Of a stretch of 17,325 bases of DNA, positions 7,212-15,471 are shown one piece after another. Position numbers and translations under genes: made by a program. The notes beneath the pieces are model-generated. The model saw only the letters and a program-made list of their open reading frames with translations. It searched no databases and was not told the origin of the DNA. Position 1 is the first letter of the stretch, and every line of letters begins with the position of its first letter. Origin of the DNA: Candidatus Omnitrophica bacterium CG1_02_40_15 (GTDB taxonomy: Bacteria > Omnitrophota > Gorgyraeia > Gorgyraeales > Gorgyraeaceae); contig MNVP01000004.1 in assembly GCA_001871815.1 (NCBI GenBank), positions 1 to 17,325 on the forward strand. Direction: 5' to 3'.

Positions 7212-8064
7212 TTTTTATACCTATATAAAGCAGATGCGAAGACAAATATTTACTATTGATATTTCTGTTTTTAAACAAAGTGTTAAAAATAAAATTCAGG
7301 CCGCGCTGTAATTTATAACAAAACTGTAATATAAAATACCTGAATGAACGCTCTTTTACCTGAAAAAGGCCAAAATTAAATACACCATAATAATCGCAAA
7401 AAACCGGCAAGAGCCTCAAATTGTCAAATAACCCGCTAAAATTGTTTTTATCCATTATGCTTAAATTATGCTTCGCAATAAGCTCTTTGTTAAAAAACCA
7501 TATTAAAAAATAATTGATACCTTTTAAATTCGGTATATCCACAACAAGATGCCCGCCTGATTTCAATAGATTAATGTGTTTATCGATAACCTCTCTCGGA
7601 TTGTCAAAATGCTCTATAAACCCCCTAGAAATAACAACGTCAAAAAAAAATTTGTAGCTTTCCTAAAACTTATCGTCGAAAAAATCAGAGCAAATTACAT
7701 TATCGGGATCAATGTTATTGGAAAGAAAAATACGCCTGTTCATTTCAACTCCAGTTTGCAAATATTCCACTCCATAGGGAACATATCCAAAGATCTTGTT
7801 TAGTGCTAATAAATTATATCCCGGCGCGCTGCCAACCTCCAGGACCTTCAGGCCTTTTGTCTTCGGCAAATATTTATCATAAATAACATCCCATAAAACA
7901 TGCTCTTCATGATTATGGACTACATTTTTTCGCCAATAATTAATAAACCCGTTCCCCAGGACTTTTTTTAAAAAAAAATTCAATTTATTTCCACTCTGCC
8001 TCGGGGATATAACAGGCTTTTCTTTGTAATATGCTTCCCAAAAAACCTTATCGGTTAACCGCAC
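7201..8064 (-). pseudogene. Class I SAM-dependent methyltransferase with an in-frame TAG stop
   Basis: A single frame from 8064 to the TAA at 7201 encodes a complete methyltransferase of 287 codons, except for one TAG at 7663-7665 (codon 134). Before it are LKVLEVGSAPGYNLLAL (motif I) and YGVEYLQTG (acidic residue). After it, in the same frame, come FFFDVVISRGFIEHFDNP (motif IV region) and LLKSGGHLVVDIPN. The break therefore falls between motifs II/III and IV, and either half alone would be inactive. The start is a GTG at 8064, overlapping the end of the upstream GT4 gene by 10 bases, with a GAGGG ribosome-binding sequence close by. A CAG to TAG change would be the simplest origin. TAG is a normal stop for at least three other genes here, so code reassignment is unlikely. 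A sequencing error or low-level readthrough remain possible. Confidence 0.82.
7663..7665 (-). other. Premature TAG codon inside methyltransferase gene
   Basis: The plus strand reads CTA at 7663-7665. The frame continues open and conserved for a further 153 codons on the minus strand. The codons on either side are GAT AAG TTT before and GAA AGC TAC after the TAG. No pyrrolysine or selenocysteine-type context is recognisable. Confidence 0.85.
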
Positions 8065-9185
8065 ATCGCCCTCGTATATAATTCTTCGTACGCCTTTACC
8101 ATTAGTTTAACATCAAATTTTTCAACAGCAATATGGCTGGCAATACTGCCCATTGATTTACGCATCTCTGGGTCTTTTGCCATGCGCTCTATGGCATTTG
8201 CAAAAGCAATAGCATCGCCATCGGGTATCAGCAAGCCTGTTTTATTATCCACTATGATCTCGGAAACCCCGCCGACTGAGGTAGCTATAACTGGCAGGCT
8301 TGATGCCATAGCCTCTTTTATACAAAGCGGATCCCCCTCATATTTCGATGATAAAACAAAAATGTCCGAGGCGTTAAGAATATCAGAAACATCTGTACGC
8401 AAACCCAAAAATTTTACTTTATCGGATAAACCCAGATTCTTGGCTGTCGTTTTAATAACAGGCTCCGTTTCCCCTGTGCCCACAAGCAATAAACGGATGT
8501 TTGGATTCAATGATGCTGCTTTTGCGAATGCCTCCAAAAGCAAGGCATGATTTTTCTGAGGCCTCAACCCGGCTACACAAACAAAAATAATATCTTCTTC
8601 CTTTAAGCCTTCCCGGCTGCGCCATACGGGTTTTTTAATATTGGCATTCTGATATATGTCTACCGGTATGCCGTTTGGAATTACCGGGAAATTACGCAAC
8701 CCGTAAACTTCTGTCATGCTATCTTTAACCGCTCCGGAAATAGCTACAGGAATAACCCCGGACATATAGGCTAATCGATAAATTAAAAGCGCTTTACCAT
8801 TGACCTCTTTTCTCGCCAGATTGTGCACAGTGTGCACTTTCACAGGAACGCGCCTCAAAAAAATGGAAGGAAAAGAATATAATAACCCCCCCAAATGAGT
8901 GTGCACTATATCGGGTTTAATCTTTTTTATTATGTTGTCTATACGCAAACAAAATTTTAATCCGCCCTTTATATGGCTACCTGCATAAAAAATATCAATT
9001 TTTTTATTATTGATTAAAGATTCCAAATCGCTGCCTGTTGGGTCATTAAAGACAATCGCTGCGGTTTTGAATTTTTCTGCATTCAAATTCGTTATAATAT
9101 GCGCAGCGATACTTTCAGCCCCGCCCTGCTGAAGGCTGGGCAGCACATGCACAACTTGCAATTTTTTTCTATGACTATTCGACAT
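8055..9185 (-). CDS. Family 4 glycosyltransferase
   Basis: A 376-residue GT-B enzyme. The N-terminal domain opens with VVHVLPSLQQGGAESIAAHI (11-30), including the GGAE loop typical of GT4 enzymes that use UDP-sugars. It then has DIVHTHLGGLLYSF (92-105) and a VIPNGIPVD linker (168-176). The C-terminal domain has AGLRPQKNHALLLEAF (205-220) and an EX7E motif E283-E291 in YEGDPLCIKEAMA, with the usual GLP replaced by GDP. The ATG at 9185 directly follows the TAA of the polymerase gene (TAAATG). It is the first glycosyltransferase after the flippase and polymerase in transcription order. Donor and acceptor are unknown. Confidence 0.94.
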   Translation of the reverse strand: MSNSHRKKLQVVHVLPSLQQGGAESIAAHIITNLNAEKFKTAAIVFNDPTGSDLESLINNKKIDIFYAGSHIKGGLKFCLRIDNIIKKIKPDIVHTHLGGLLYSFPSIFLRRVPVKVHTVHNLARKEVNGKALLIYRLAYMSGVIPVAISGAVKDSMTEVYGLRNFPVIPNGIPVDIYQNANIKKPVWRSREGLKEEDIIFVCVAGLRPQKNHALLLEAFAKAASLNPNIRLLLVGTGETEPVIKTTAKNLGLSDKVKFLGLRTDVSDILNASDIFVLSSKYEGDPLCIKEAMASSLPVIATSVGGVSEIIVDNKTGLLIPDGDAIAFANAIERMAKDPEMRKSMGSIASHIAVEKFDVKLMVKAYEELYTRAMCG

Positions 9186-10370
9186 TTAAGACCTGCTTAA
9201 AACAGAAATTTGGGCCGCGGTCAGGCCAAACAAAAACCATGTTTGCCTATAATAATCCCATGTCAGAGAAGATGCCCCTACCATCCATATAAATATAATT
9301 ACAAACCAGATATTTCTTTGCAATACCGGCATTTTTTTAATCCGTGTAATCAATCCTACCAGCATTAAAACAAAAAATATAAATCCTACTATCCCTTCTT
9401 CCGTCAAGATTGAAATAAAAGCGTTGTGTGATACTATCATTCCGCCAAAAAATTTATTTACCGAAGAATAAAAAGCTCCTGCGCCGACTCCGAATATAGG
9501 ATGCTCTTGAAAAACATTCCAACCGGCTTGCCAGATATAGGATCTCTGCGCAAGGCTGCCGCTTTCCAATTCTCTGGGAATCCCGCAAAAACGTTCAAAC
9601 AGCTCTGGCGGCAGAAAATAAATCGATAAATAAACTGTTGCCACCAAAGTAAATACCAACAATACTTTCAGCCAAAACGATTGCTTAAAATTTATCAAAG
9701 GTATAATCAAAATCGCTATTAAAACAGATACAAACGCGCCTCTTGAACCGGTTAGAAAAACCGCGGCTATGCATAACGGTATATATAGAAAATACAATAA
9801 ATCCATGGCTTTTCTTTTGCCAGCTGATATTATGCTCCATGCCATAGGTATCCCAAGGCCTATGGTCAGGGCTAAATCATTCGGGTCAAAACCGATTGCA
9901 CTATAACGCACAGTAAAAGCCATCTCATAAGTCATTCCTAACAAAAAGGCGGTAAAAATCCCCACTATCGAAACTAACCCTCCGAGTAAATACGCTTTCA
10001 TCAGGCTGGAAATCTGCTGCTCGCTCTTGATAAATAAGATAAGAAAAAATACTATAGGAATATTCTGCCTTAAATAGTATCCTATAATATTAAAAGTTGC
10101 CGCCTGATCCTGGCTCCAAAAATAGCTTAAAAAGATCCAGGATATAAAAAAAATAAAGAATAATAAGAATGCCCACGGGAAATTTGCATTTTCCCTGATA
10201 CCCCTCTTTGTTTTTATAATTATAGAAAAAATGAACAGCAATACGAACAACGTAGGGCCCCAATAACTAAACCTGGCTAAAAATGGCGAAAACGAACTTA
10301 ACGTCATATCGCAGGGAATGATAAAAACAAAAACCCACATCAAACAAAATATCGCCTTATCAACCAGCAT
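9186..10370 (-). CDS. O-antigen polymerase/ligase-family membrane protein (Wzy-like)
   Basis: The most likely start is the ATG at 10370, giving 394 residues. It has a strong GGAGAAGGA ribosome-binding site 4 bases upstream and overlaps the flippase gene by 11 bases. A longer open frame to 10517 would overlap the flippase by 158 bases and begins with unconvincing residues. The protein is mostly hydrophobic with roughly ten membrane spans. It carries Wzy_C/ligase-family signatures: SAIGFDPNDLAL, LTGSRGAFVSVLIA, then a large periplasmic loop with RSYIWQAGWNVFQEHPIFGV, GAGAF and SHNAFISILTEEGIVGF. The loop arginine and histidine (RSYIW, SHN) match the conserved functional residues of the superfamily. 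Placement directly after Wzx supports a role as repeat-unit polymerase in the periplasm, although ligases have the same fold. Confidence 0.88.
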   Translation of the reverse strand: MLVDKAIFCLMWVFVFIIPCDMTLSSFSPFLARFSYWGPTLFVLLFIFSIIIKTKRGIRENANFPWAFLLFFIFFISWIFLSYFWSQDQAATFNIIGYYLRQNIPIVFFLILFIKSEQQISSLMKAYLLGGLVSIVGIFTAFLLGMTYEMAFTVRYSAIGFDPNDLALTIGLGIPMAWSIISAGKRKAMDLLYFLYIPLCIAAVFLTGSRGAFVSVLIAILIIPLINFKQSFWLKVLLVFTLVATVYLSIYFLPPELFERFCGIPRELESGSLAQRSYIWQAGWNVFQEHPIFGVGAGAFYSSVNKFFGGMIVSHNAFISILTEEGIVGFIFFVLMLVGLITRIKKMPVLQRNIWFVIIFIWMVGASSLTWDYYRQTWFLFGLTAAQISVLSRS

Positions 10371-11679
10371 CGTTCCTTCTCCATATATTATTGATAATCC
10401 TGACATATGCTTTAAAATCATCTTTTTGGGGCAATATGACTTGTGTCCATAAATTACCTGTAATCCTGCAATATATATAAAGAGCCCCGATAGAAGCTGC
10501 AGTATATGAAAAAACACTAGCCCACGCTGCGCCTATAATTCCTTTTTTAGGTATTAAAATAATATTTAGTATTATGTTTAGAACAATACTCGAACCATAA
10601 ATATATGTGTTTAATTCCGGTTTTCCCCGGGCTGACAAATCACCGGATAAAATCTGCCATGTAACCAAAGAAACAACTCCTATAAGCAGTATTTGGAAAG
10701 GCTTTATTGTAGGACTAAAAACTGACGAATAAATAAAAGGTATGAGCCAGCCGCTCAAAAAATAAAAAAATAAAACCATAATAAACGTTATTAATAATGA
10801 TGCCCGGCAGACAAAAGGCGTAAATCGTCTGCGTTTATGTTCATCGGTTTCTCCGGTGATACTTGGAAAAAGAGCCATTGAGGCAGCATTGGAAACTATC
10901 CACAATTGCCCTGCCAGCACTGCAGCAGAAGCATAAAAACCGACTTGCATTGGATTAAGAAAAAAATTCACCAGAAATATATCGGCTTTATAGCTGAAAA
11001 TATTTATAATACCGTTTAAGTACGCTTTCGCGCCGTAAGCAGATATTTTTTTTATAAAATCAATATGCAGTCTTACAGAAATTTTGCCTATAAGCCGCGA
11101 CAGCAACACAAAAACTATAAAACTTGATATTAAAACAGAAAATATATGGCTTACAATGGCCCCTGTTATGCCAAATTTAAAAATATAGAGCAGTACAAAT
11201 ATAAATAATAGATCCAATGAATTCTTTATTATCATTATGGAATTATATTGCTTTATTTTTTGAAGGCCTATAAAAATATGGCCTAGATTTAAAATAATCA
11301 GGCAAAAAGGTACAAGAAATAAAGACAAATATAGATATGAAGTTGGAACCCCACTTATTGTTTTGCCGGAAAACAATACAATAAAGACAGCTCCGGCTGC
11401 CATTGAAAATAAACTTACTACTAAAGTAATAACGAGTGTGTTTCCAAAAATTTCAGGAAGAGGGAAATCTTTATGCGCAACATAATAATTAACCGCGGAA
11501 CAAATGCCTAAACTTGCAAAAACCATCAAAAAATTGACAAAAACAGTAGAAAGCGCATAGATGCCTTTACCTTCAGGCCCCAAAACTCTGGCAATGATTA
11601 TGGAAGGAATTAACCCAATTACCAAAATTGCCAAATTTGTGAATATTGTATGTATTGTATTTTTTGTAAAAGTATTCAA
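10360..11679 (-). CDS. Wzx-type polysaccharide flippase (MOP superfamily)
   Basis: The 439-residue protein is almost wholly hydrophobic with about 12-14 predicted membrane spans. It opens with a typical oligosaccharide flippase N-terminus: a span, then SIIIARVLGPEGKGIYALST (residues about 25-44), whose xARxLGPxGxGxY pattern is the family hallmark. Mid-protein it has YGAKAYLNGIINIFSYKADIFLVNFFL, written here in part, with NPMQVGFYASA after it. The start is a TTG at 11679, supported by AAAGAGG about 9 bases upstream; no ATG fits as well. It lies 22 bases after the acetyltransferase gene, the widest gap in this part of the operon. It would flip lipid-linked repeat units across the inner membrane for the Wzy-like polymerase encoded next. 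Confidence 0.93.
   Translation of the reverse strand: MNTFTKNTIHTIFTNLAILVIGLIPSIIIARVLGPEGKGIYALSTVFVNFLMVFASLGICSAVNYYVAHKDFPLPEIFGNTLVITLVVSLFSMAAGAVFIVLFSGKTISGVPTSYLYLSLFLVPFCLIILNLGHIFIGLQKIKQYNSIMIIKNSLDLLFIFVLLYIFKFGITGAIVSHIFSVLISSFIVFVLLSRLIGKISVRLHIDFIKKISAYGAKAYLNGIINIFSYKADIFLVNFFLNPMQVGFYASAAVLAGQLWIVSNAASMALFPSITGETDEHKRRRFTPFVCRASLLITFIMVLFFYFLSGWLIPFIYSSVFSPTIKPFQILLIGVVSLVTWQILSGDLSARGKPELNTYIYGSSIVLNIILNIILIPKKGIIGAAWASVFSYTAASIGALYIYCRITGNLWTQVILPQKDDFKAYVRIINNIWRRNDAG
10374..10382 (-). promoter_or_regulatory. Strong Shine-Dalgarno deciding the Wzy-like start
   Basis: On the minus strand GGAGAAGGA precedes ACG-free spacing of only three bases before the ATG at 10370, inside the last codons of the flippase gene. 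It supports the shorter polymerase start. Confidence 0.7.
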
Positions 11680-11688
11680 AAATTTATA

Positions 11689-11695
11689 CCTCTTT
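11689..11695 (-). promoter_or_regulatory. Shine-Dalgarno for TTG start of the flippase
   Basis: AAAGAGG on the minus strand lies about 9 bases before the TTG at 11679-11677. It is the best ribosome-binding match in the short gap after the acetyltransferase stop and supports the non-ATG start. Confidence 0.55.
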
Positions 11696-11701
11696 GTTTT
11701 G

Positions 11702-12283
11702 CTATTTTACAGCTTTTAAAATATCGTTCTGTAATTTATACCTGCTGTGGCATTCTGCGCAGACGCCTTTACCTGATTTATCAAAATGCACGAGCGCCAC
11801 TCCGCATTTACATACCCATCCCATAAACCTTGCAGGAACTCCAATAACCAGAGCATACGCCGGAACATCCCTGGTAACAACGGCGCCTGCGGCAATCAAG
11901 GCGTATTCACCAATAGTAACACCGCAGATTATAGTAGCGTTTGCGCCTATAGTCGCGCCTTTTTTTACAAGTGTATCCTTAAACTCATCTTTTCTTTCTA
12001 TAAATGCGCGCGGGTTTATGACATTTGTAAAAACCATAGATGGGCCGCAAAATACATCGTCTTCTAAAGTCACGCATTTATAAATAGAAACATTATTCTG
12101 TATTTTACAATTATTGCCTATAATGACATCCGGCCCTGCCATTACATTCTGCCCCAAACTGCAATTCTTCCCTATTTTTGTATTTTTTAGTATATGTGAA
12201 AAATGCCATATCTTGGTGCCCTTTCCTATTTTTACGCTTTCATCTACATATGAGCTTTCATGAACAAAAAAAGTTTTTTTCAT
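11702..12283 (-). CDS. wbpD: WbpD-like UDP-amino-sugar N-acetyltransferase (left-handed beta-helix) with C-terminal zinc-ribbon-like tail
   Basis: The 193-residue protein is a hexapeptide-repeat acyltransferase: [17 protein letters not shown] (18-34), [20 protein letters not shown] (36-55), [20 protein letters not shown] (56-75), [10 protein letters not shown] (84-93), then [20 protein letters not shown] (113-132) and [12 protein letters not shown] (146-157). The FTNxxxPR segment and GxPA ending are typical of WbpD/WlbB-type enzymes. These acetylate the 3-amino group of UDP-GlcNAc(3NH2)A using acetyl-CoA in the cytoplasm. A tail with C158, C160, C175 and C178 (CKCG ... CAEC) looks like a small metal site and is absent from the Pseudomonas enzyme as I recall it. 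It ends with TAG, 22 bases before the flippase start. It sits 4 bases after the WbpB-like gene, fitting one pathway. A different 3-N-acyl sugar is possible. Confidence 0.87.
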   Translation of the reverse strand: MKKTFFVHESSYVDESVKIGKGTKIWHFSHILKNTKIGKNCSLGQNVMAGPDVIIGNNCKIQNNVSIYKCVTLEDDVFCGPSMVFTNVINPRAFIERKDEFKDTLVKKGATIGANATIICGVTIGEYALIAAGAVVTRDVPAYALVIGVPARFMGWVCKCGVALVHFDKSGKGVCAECHSRYKLQNDILKAVK

Positions 12284-12287
12284 TGCC

Positions 12288-13259
12288 TTATCTCCCTGCT
12301 TTTAAAGATTTTTCGCATAATGATAATATTTTAAGGACCCTTAAGCCCTCATAACCGTCGGTATCGGGCTGCTTTCTCCCGTTAACGCATTGAACAAAAT
12401 GCTCCAATTCCTCTCTTAACGGCTCTTTTTTCTCAACAGGCACAATTTCATAATCCGCCTTATGCGCAACAGGTATCTTACCGTTTTTCCATTCTATTTT
12501 ATGATGATACAAAAATAATTTTTCTGAAGTCAAGTCATCAAAAACCGCCATCGCCTGAGAACCTACAACAATCAATTTCTGTTCTTTATACGGATGAAGC
12601 CAGCTGACAAATATATGGCCCTTAGGGCCGCTTTTAAATTCAAGGGTTGTCATGGTTGTATCGTATATGCCTTTATTAACATAATCTCCGCCAAAACAAA
12701 CGACGTTCACGGGTTCTTCTCCGACCAACATAAGCATAACAGATATATCATGCGGCGCAAAACTCCAAAGTATATTTTCCTCTGTCCTGAGTTTTCCTAT
12801 ATTTAATCTGTTGGAATAAATATACTGAATCTTACCAAGGGCGCCGGCATTTATAAGGCTTTTTAGTTTTATTATCGCCGGGTGATAATGCAATATATGG
12901 CCCACCATTAAAATACGTTTTTTTCTTTTTGCTATATCAACCAGCTCCCTGCCCTCCTTCAGGGTTAAAGCCAGCGGTTTTTCAACAAAAACATCCTTAT
13001 TTTTATGCAGCGCTTTTTCAACAATCCCGCAATGCGTTGATGCCGGCGAAGCTACAGCAACCGCTTTTATCCGCGCATCCTTGAATAATTCATCGGGCGT
13101 CTTTACGCATTTTATTCCCGGGAATTCTTTTTTAGCCCGACCCAATATATTCTCATCGCTGTCACAGCAGGCAGCCAAAACTCCCATCTGGTATAAATTA
13201 CGCAGCAGATTCTTTCCCCAATATCCAGCGCCTATAAGCCCTATAAAATTTTTATCCAT
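12288..13259 (-). CDS. wbpB: WbpB-like UDP-GlcNAc-uronate 3-dehydrogenase (Gfo/Idh/MocA family)
   Basis: The 323-residue protein has an N-terminal NAD-binding Rossmann fold with G10-x-G12-x-x-G15 ([16 protein letters not shown]). It has [11 protein letters not shown] (70-80) and the family EKP motif E93-K94-P95 ([11 protein letters not shown]), in which the lysine is catalytic. The C-terminal domain has [10 protein letters not shown] (120-129) and [15 protein letters not shown] (162-176), with H170 the likely catalytic histidine; this segment is characteristic of the WbpB/WlbA subgroup. Family members oxidise UDP-GlcNAc uronic acid at C3 with NAD+ before transamination. Its gene overlaps the 2-epimerase gene by 19 bases and is followed 4 bases later by the WbpD-like gene. 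The partner aminotransferase (WbpE) is not in the window. The exact substrate is inferred from context. Confidence 0.87.
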   Translation of the reverse strand: MDKNFIGLIGAGYWGKNLLRNLYQMGVLAACCDSDENILGRAKKEFPGIKCVKTPDELFKDARIKAVAVASPASTHCGIVEKALHKNKDVFVEKPLALTLKEGRELVDIAKRKKRILMVGHILHYHPAIIKLKSLINAGALGKIQYIYSNRLNIGKLRTEENILWSFAPHDISVMLMLVGEEPVNVVCFGGDYVNKGIYDTTMTTLEFKSGPKGHIFVSWLHPYKEQKLIVVGSQAMAVFDDLTSEKLFLYHHKIEWKNGKIPVAHKADYEIVPVEKKEPLREELEHFVQCVNGRKQPDTDGYEGLRVLKILSLCEKSLKAGR

Positions 13260-14299
13260 TTTATCAAAACACCCGCTATCCTCTCCGAAGCCCTGCCATC
13301 GCCATAAAAAGGCTCCCTGCGGCTTCCTGGTTTCTTAAAACATTTGTAATTTTTTAACAAAACATTCCACCCGCCTTTAAGCGTTTCCGGCCATTCTGTT
13401 TCTTCACGAAGTGTAACGCACGGAATACCAAGCCAATACGCCTCTTTCTGCATCCCGCCTGAATCAGTAAATAAACACCTGCTGCCTGCTAATAAAGCTA
13501 CACTGTCAAGATAACCTACGGGTTTTACAATTCTGACATTACCTGAAAATCTTGCTTTGATTTTTTTATAACATTTGCCTGCCCTGGGATGCATAGGAAA
13601 TACGATTATATTATCGCGCGAAACTTTATTGATAAAATTTATTATTTTCTCAAAATTTCTCTTATTATCCGTATTTACCTGCCTGTGCATTGTAAAAAGG
13701 CAGTAAGATTTTTTTTTAACGCCTAGTTTTCTAAATATCGCTGTCTTTTTCTTTGCCTTATCGACTGAATAAAGCAGGGCGTCATACATAACATCGCCTG
13801 TGTTAAAAATAGCCGCCTGCCTGAATCCTTCTTTTTTTAAATTTAAAACCGCCCTTTTTGAAGGGCAAAAAAGAACCGATGACAAACGATCCGTCAAAAC
13901 CCTGTTTTTCTCCTCAGGCATATTCTTGTCGTAACTTCTCAGGCCTGCCTCAACATGGGCTAGCGGCACTTTGGCTTTTATAGCGGCAATAGCTCCTCCT
14001 AGCGTAGAATTAGTATCCCCATAAACCAAAACAGCGTCGGGTTTTTCCTTGACGAGTATTTGTTTTGATCTTTTAAATATTTTTTTTATCTGCCAATCTC
14101 TTTCGCAGGAACCCACGCCAAGATTATAATCCGGTTTTTTTATATGAAGCTCGTCAAAAAAAACCTTTGACATAAGATAATCGTAATGCTGGCCTGTATG
14201 GATAAGGATATCTTTTATCTTATATTTTTTAAGCGCCTTTGAAACCATAAAATACTTTATAAATTGCGGCCGCGCCCCAATTATGCTTACAATTTTCAT
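13241..14299 (-). CDS. UDP-N-acetylglucosamine / diacetamido-uronate 2-epimerase (WecB/WbpI family)
   Basis: The 352-residue protein is a GT-B-fold UDP-sugar 2-epimerase. Visible features are IIGARPQFIKYFMVSKAL (6-23), HTGQHYDYLMS (34-44), VYGDTNST (92-99, D95), HVEAGLRSYDKNMPEEKNRV (115-134, with E117 and E130), TMHRQVN (203-209, H205), TDSGGMQKEAYWLGIPCVTL (278-297) and EETEWPET. Residues D95, E117, E130/131 and the histidine in TxHR match the WecB catalytic set as I recall it. In isolation it could be WecB (UDP-ManNAc). Next to WbpB- and WbpD-like genes it is more likely WbpI-like, converting UDP-GlcNAc3NAcA to UDP-ManNAc3NAcA. Its start overlaps the TPR gene stop by ATGA. It ends with TAG, inside the next gene. 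Confidence 0.9.
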   Translation of the reverse strand: MKIVSIIGARPQFIKYFMVSKALKKYKIKDILIHTGQHYDYLMSKVFFDELHIKKPDYNLGVGSCERDWQIKKIFKRSKQILVKEKPDAVLVYGDTNSTLGGAIAAIKAKVPLAHVEAGLRSYDKNMPEEKNRVLTDRLSSVLFCPSKRAVLNLKKEGFRQAAIFNTGDVMYDALLYSVDKAKKKTAIFRKLGVKKKSYCLFTMHRQVNTDNKRNFEKIINFINKVSRDNIIVFPMHPRAGKCYKKIKARFSGNVRIVKPVGYLDSVALLAGSRCLFTDSGGMQKEAYWLGIPCVTLREETEWPETLKGGWNVLLKNYKCFKKPGSRREPFYGDGRASERIAGVLIKWIKIL

Positions 14300-15471
14300 T
14301 TTTGCCTGTCTTTTTCTATGCGGCTTATTGCCTCTACAGTAAATTCATCGGTAGGTTTTATGCTTATAGCCTTTTTATAGGCGGCCAACGCTTCATCGCT
14401 ATCACCATTTTTCTCTAATGCCATAGCAAAATACCTTAAAACATAAAACTCTTGCGGTTTCATTTTAAGGTATTCTCTATAAGTCAAAATTGCCTGATTA
14501 TACTTACCAAGTTGAAAATACGCCTGTCCAAGATAATACCTCACCCATAAACTTTTCGGATCCATATCTACCGATTTCCTAAAATTTTCCAGCGCCGGTT
14601 CATATTTTTTTTCAGAATAGTACACCATGCCCAAAAGAAAATAGGTATTCGCGCTCGGACGAATATTTTTAAATACATTATCATAATGTTTAATCGCTTT
14701 GGCAAAACCGTATTTTAAATAATAAATCCATCCTAAATAATTAAGGCTTTCTATATCATTAGGACTTATTGAAACTGCTTTCAAATAACAATCTTCAGCC
14801 GAAGCATAATCTTTCTTATCAATATATACGCTGCCCAGTCGTTTTAGCGCTATCATGTCTTTCGGATTTAAACCCAGATAATGTTTCCATATCTGGGCCG
14901 CAAAATCATAATCTTTTCTTTCCCTGGCGCTATCGGAAAAATACAGGTACGGCTCTATTGAAAACTGAGGGTTAAACTTTAATGCGCTGCGAAATTCGTC
15001 AACGGCTATGTCACACATATCTTTCTCGTCGTAAAACTTTGCGAGCAAAAACATTCTTTGCGCATCCTGCGGCACCACCTGACGCAGCTCTTCGGGCGAG
15101 GCTGCTGCCTGAAAAACAATGTTGAGTATGTCTCTTTCATAATTATCCGAAATAATTATCGACTGCCTGAAATAGTTATAAGCAGCGGCTTTATCTTTTA
15201 CGTCCATCAAGGCCCTGCCTGCCTCAAAATAACTATCGGCATTTTTAGGGTCAAGCCTTAAAGCGCGGTCAATCCACTCTTTTGCCCTGGCGCTATCGCC
15301 TGATTTAAGATACTCCATGCCTGAAGACAGGTATAAAGCTGCGTTTATAGGGCATGAATTTATATTCGCTGATTTTACCAGATATTTACACCACAAAACA
15401 GCCTGGCTGTACGTAAATATTGCTGAAAAAATTATAAAAATTACCTGTATTTTACGGATCGTTGCTGTCAT
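14296..15471 (-). CDS. Membrane-anchored tetratricopeptide-repeat protein
   Basis: The 391-residue protein has one hydrophobic N-terminal segment (about residues 8-28), either a signal anchor or an uncleaved signal. About nine TPR units follow, from residue 43 to 375. Clear repeats include ALRLDPKNADSYFEAGRALM (69-88), AVSISPNDIESLNYLGWIYY (232-251), SVDMDPKSLWVRYYLGQAYF (290-309) and AISIKPTDEF (368-377). The helices should form a superhelical scaffold, most likely on the periplasmic side. It directly follows the ligase/polymerase gene with an ATGA overlap. In related systems TPR domains are fused to or paired with O-antigen ligase-type proteins, so a partner role in polymerisation, chain-length control or export is inferred. 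No enzymatic motif is present. Confidence 0.88.
   Translation of the reverse strand: MTATIRKIQVIFIIFSAIFTYSQAVLWCKYLVKSANINSCPINAALYLSSGMEYLKSGDSARAKEWIDRALRLDPKNADSYFEAGRALMDVKDKAAAYNYFRQSIIISDNYERDILNIVFQAAASPEELRQVVPQDAQRMFLLAKFYDEKDMCDIAVDEFRSALKFNPQFSIEPYLYFSDSARERKDYDFAAQIWKHYLGLNPKDMIALKRLGSVYIDKKDYASAEDCYLKAVSISPNDIESLNYLGWIYYLKYGFAKAIKHYDNVFKNIRPSANTYFLLGMVYYSEKKYEPALENFRKSVDMDPKSLWVRYYLGQAYFQLGKYNQAILTYREYLKMKPQEFYVLRYFAMALEKNGDSDEALAAYKKAISIKPTDEFTVEAISRIEKDRQK

Noticed and set aside
7663..7665. TAG reassignment (genetic code 15 or pyrrolysine) to explain the methyltransferase
   Set aside because: TAG terminates three other well-formed genes here (1471, 11702, 13241) and the transposase, and no suppressor tRNA gene or recoding element is visible.
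10371..10517. Longer N-terminus for the Wzy-like protein
   Set aside because: It would overlap the flippase coding sequence by 158 bases. The ATG at 10370 has a strong Shine-Dalgarno and starts at a typical first membrane span.
11694..12083. Plus-strand open frames opposite the WbpD-like gene
   Set aside because: They are mirror translations of hexapeptide repeats; the minus strand encodes a complete family member.
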